The notes under the pieces: generated by a model
Seen by the model: only the letters and a program-made list of their open reading frames with translations
Told to the model about the DNA's origin: nothing
Database searches by the model: none
Made by a program: the position numbers and the translations under genes
In this document: positions 5,715-7,069 of the stretch, in pieces
Layout of the letters: every line of letters starts with the position of its first letter
Numbering within the stretch: position 1 is the stretch's first letter
Assembly: GCA_003453735.1 (NCBI GenBank)
Contig: DMNE01000500.1
Span: forward strand, 15,043 to 22,111
DNA length: 7,069 nt
DNA from: Nitrospiraceae bacterium
Lineage (GTDB): Bacteria; Nitrospirota; Thermodesulfovibrionia; Thermodesulfovibrionales; UBA9159
Reading direction: 5' to 3'

Positions 5715-6131
5715 CTAAAACTCATTTAAGCCGCCTGCCTTAAGCGCTTCTTTGCACTGTGCAGTTACGTTGTCCTTGTTTCTGTTCAGGCAGCCCAACA
5801 GGCGGCCCTCACCGGGCCTTACCCTAGAGCAATACGCTCTGAGATCATTCCTGCATCCTTTTGCTACTAAGGCCAGATTCGCAATGGTGCGGTCAAGCTC
5901 AGAGCTCGAATCTATAAGTGCTAACCCGCAGCCGCTAGTAAGCTTATCGGTGTATGCATAGAGACATGCGAGTATCCTGCTTCGACCCGGACTTACGCTT
6001 CCGCAGTAACGCGCAATTTCCTCTTTGCAATCCCTCGAAATTGTCTCCACGAGGTCTTGCTGGGCGACCGCTGAGCCTGAAAGAAAACCGATGAGTACCA
6101 CAATGACGACACTGATTCCAATTCGCTTCAT
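5715..6131 (-). CDS. Exported protein with two GLG1-type Cys-rich repeats
   Basis: The 138 residues start with a Sec signal peptide: KR at 2-3, a hydrophobic core at about 4-19, and a likely signal peptidase I site after AVA (21-23), leaving QQD at the mature end. The mature part is two copies of the cysteine-rich repeat known from Golgi apparatus protein 1 (Cys_rich_FGFR, PF00839 as I remember it), which also occurs in small bacterial exported proteins of unknown function. Cys35-43-56-68 and Cys93-101-114-126 share identical spacing (C-x7-C-x12-C-x11-C) with a 58-residue period. Both copies keep YC-x2-V-x-PG-x2-R-x-L-x-CL, so the eight Cys should form two equivalent disulfide sets in the periplasm. 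The ATG has AGGAGG at 6137-6142, five bases away. A small membrane-anchored Cys protein follows. The fold assignment is strong; the function is unknown. Confidence 0.88.
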   Translation of the reverse strand: MKRIGISVVIVVLIGFLSGSAVAQQDLVETISRDCKEEIARYCGSVSPGRSRILACLYAYTDKLTSGCGLALIDSSSELDRTIANLALVAKGCRNDLRAYCSRVRPGEGRLLGCLNRNKDNVTAQCKEALKAGGLNEF

Positions 6132-6136
6132 CTTCT

Positions 6137-6142
6137 CCTCCT
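6137..6142 (-). promoter_or_regulatory. Strong ribosome binding site of the Cys-repeat protein
   Basis: A perfect AGGAGG, within a purine run GAGGAGGAGAAG, sits five bases before the ATG at 6131. It suggests efficient translation. Confidence 0.7.
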
Positions 6143-6146
6143 CTTC

Positions 6147-6180
6147 TTTTGCATGTTATTTATGTTACTTGTATCGAAAG
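6147..6180 (-). promoter_or_regulatory. Weak candidate sigma-70 promoter for the Cys-repeat/small-TM pair
   Basis: In the 171-base gap before the Cys-repeat gene, the minus strand has TTGGGC (near 6185-6180) and, 17 bases further on, TAAATA (near 6162-6157), in an A/T-rich patch just ahead of the ribosome binding site. Both hexamers match the consensus only partly. No intrinsic terminator for the upstream antiporter gene is visible, so read-through from it is also possible. Confidence 0.2.
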
Positions 6181-6302
6181 CCCAAATTTTTCTTCTCTCC
6201 CTTTGTTAATCGAACCAGCTGTCCTAAGCAGCTTCTAAATAATGCAGATATCACATGCTTATACTACACGTCCTCCTCTCATAAGAGCGCTGATGACCCA
6301 GG

Positions 6303-7069
6303 CTATTGCCTCTTCTCGGGAGCCGAGGCATCAAGTTCGGCCACCTTACTGGCATAAAGGTCAATGCCGGGCAAGGCACTGAAACCATGAGCGAAGATGC
6401 TCAGCATGACCGTTACCATGACGGCCAACTTGATCGTTTCTTCGCCCGGCAAATGTGCTTCCTCCTCCAGGAATACAAGGCCGAGAACAATAGAGGCAAG
6501 CCCCCTCGGGCCGAACCAGCCCATGAACAGAACACTTGCCCGATTCAGGCGCGCACCGACCAGGGCGATTGCAACCGGGACCATCCGCACCACCGTTAGG
6601 CTGAGGATGGCATACAAGGCATGAACAAGGCTGAACTGCTTGAATGCTCGGGCGGCGAGAATGCCAAATAAATAGAAGACAAAATAATCAAACAGCTGTC
6701 CCCATCCCTCGGTGAATTCGAGGCTGTGCGTGCCTGCGTCGCGAAAGCCCGCCTGTACGGCCAGGCCTGCAATGTACGCTGCGATGAACATACTGCCCCC
6801 AACAGGTTCGCAGGCCAGTACGCTGAGGACCGGTAACGCCACCAGGCCAAGTTGCTGGACAGATTCAGCCATCCACTCCTTACGGCGGGCCTTGCCCAGG
6901 AGCAGACCACCAATCAGCCCTACGGTGCCCCCTACCAGCGCGCCCATCCCTAATTGCTCAAAGACATAGTTGAGCAGAACCCGGCCGGCCCCCTCTGTGC
7001 CGATCTGGGACACGGCAATGAAAAACATGAGAAAGGGGACTGACAGACCATCGTTGAGCCCGGCTTCCA
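6303..7069 (-). CDS. CPA1-type Na+(K+)/H+ antiporter, C-terminal 254 residues
   Basis: Cation:proton antiporters of the CPA1/NhaP type exchange cytoplasmic Na+ or K+ for protons across the inner membrane, serving pH and salt homeostasis. The frame is open to the right edge, so the first Met at 7028 is internal. The extra 13 codons read EAGLNDGLSVPFL, containing the Asn-Asp ion-binding pair (LNDG) that defines the core helix of CPA1 proteins. Further on come GGSMFIAAYIAGLA (about 90-103, family GGSGFIAAFVAGL), LFDYFVFYLFGILAARAF, VVRMVPVAIALVG, and MGWFGPRGLASIVLGLVFLE with the conserved core Arg at about 188. About seven membrane segments are visible. The protein ends some 30 residues after the last helix, with no TrkA-N/C or CNMP-binding domain, so regulation by such domains is absent. 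The missing N-terminal part is probably 140-160 residues. Ion preference cannot be told. Confidence 0.9.
   Translation of the reverse strand, partial: EAGLNDGLSVPFLMFFIAVSQIGTEGAGRVLLNYVFEQLGMGALVGGTVGLIGGLLLGKARRKEWMAESVQQLGLVALPVLSVLACEPVGGSMFIAAYIAGLAVQAGFRDAGTHSLEFTEGWGQLFDYFVFYLFGILAARAFKQFSLVHALYAILSLTVVRMVPVAIALVGARLNRASVLFMGWFGPRGLASIVLGLVFLEEEAHLPGEETIKLAVMVTVMLSIFAHGFSALPGIDLYASKVAELDASAPEKRQ

Noticed and set aside
6217..6233. AGCTG/CAGCT inverted repeat as a terminator behind the antiporter
   Set aside because: The stem is only five bases with a seven-base loop, and no T-run follows on the minus strand.

Overview
All genes I can support in this 7,069-base window lie on the minus strand, so transcription runs from the right edge to the left. 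An AsmA-family envelope protein, a Sec-exported Cys-repeat protein and a small inner-membrane-anchored protein point to a Gram-negative (diderm) bacterium. The style of the proteins (AsmA-like C-terminal domain, GLG1-type Cys-rich repeats, a DUF4239 remnant) recalls Desulfobacterota or Nitrospirota, but that is an impression and not a placement.

Right to left: (1) 7069-6303, the C-terminal part of a CPA1-type Na+(K+)/H+ antiporter whose N-terminus lies outside the window. (2) 6131-5715, an exported 138-residue protein built from two Cys-rich repeats with identical cysteine spacing, followed 58 bases later by (3) 5656-5411, an 81-residue single-pass membrane protein with a TTG start and three Cys on its presumed periplasmic side; these two look like one transcription unit. 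(4) 5410-5037, a 374-base gap with no intact gene but a faint universal-stress-protein-like remnant. (5) 5036-1380, an intact 1,218-residue AsmA-like protein that fills half the window. (6) 1379-397, a gene graveyard: a possible Fis-type helix-turn-helix C-terminal scrap directly behind the AsmA stop, a broken rpiB (ribose-5-phosphate isomerase B) start, and a broken DUF4239 (bestrophin-like) membrane protein with an internal stop and a lost transmembrane segment. (7) 223-1, the start of a real membrane-anchored coiled-coil protein running off the left edge.

The living genes share an envelope theme (ion exchange, lipid or outer-membrane homeostasis, small periplasmic Cys proteins), but nothing ties them into one pathway. 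The most useful observations are the decayed genes at 397-1379, which invite over-annotation as hypothetical proteins; the tandem 20-base-spaced near-palindromes at 1262-1291; the leader hairpin of the rpiB remnant; and the pair of small periplasmic Cys proteins. I see no CRISPR array, transposon, tRNA, rRNA or convincing rho-independent terminator.
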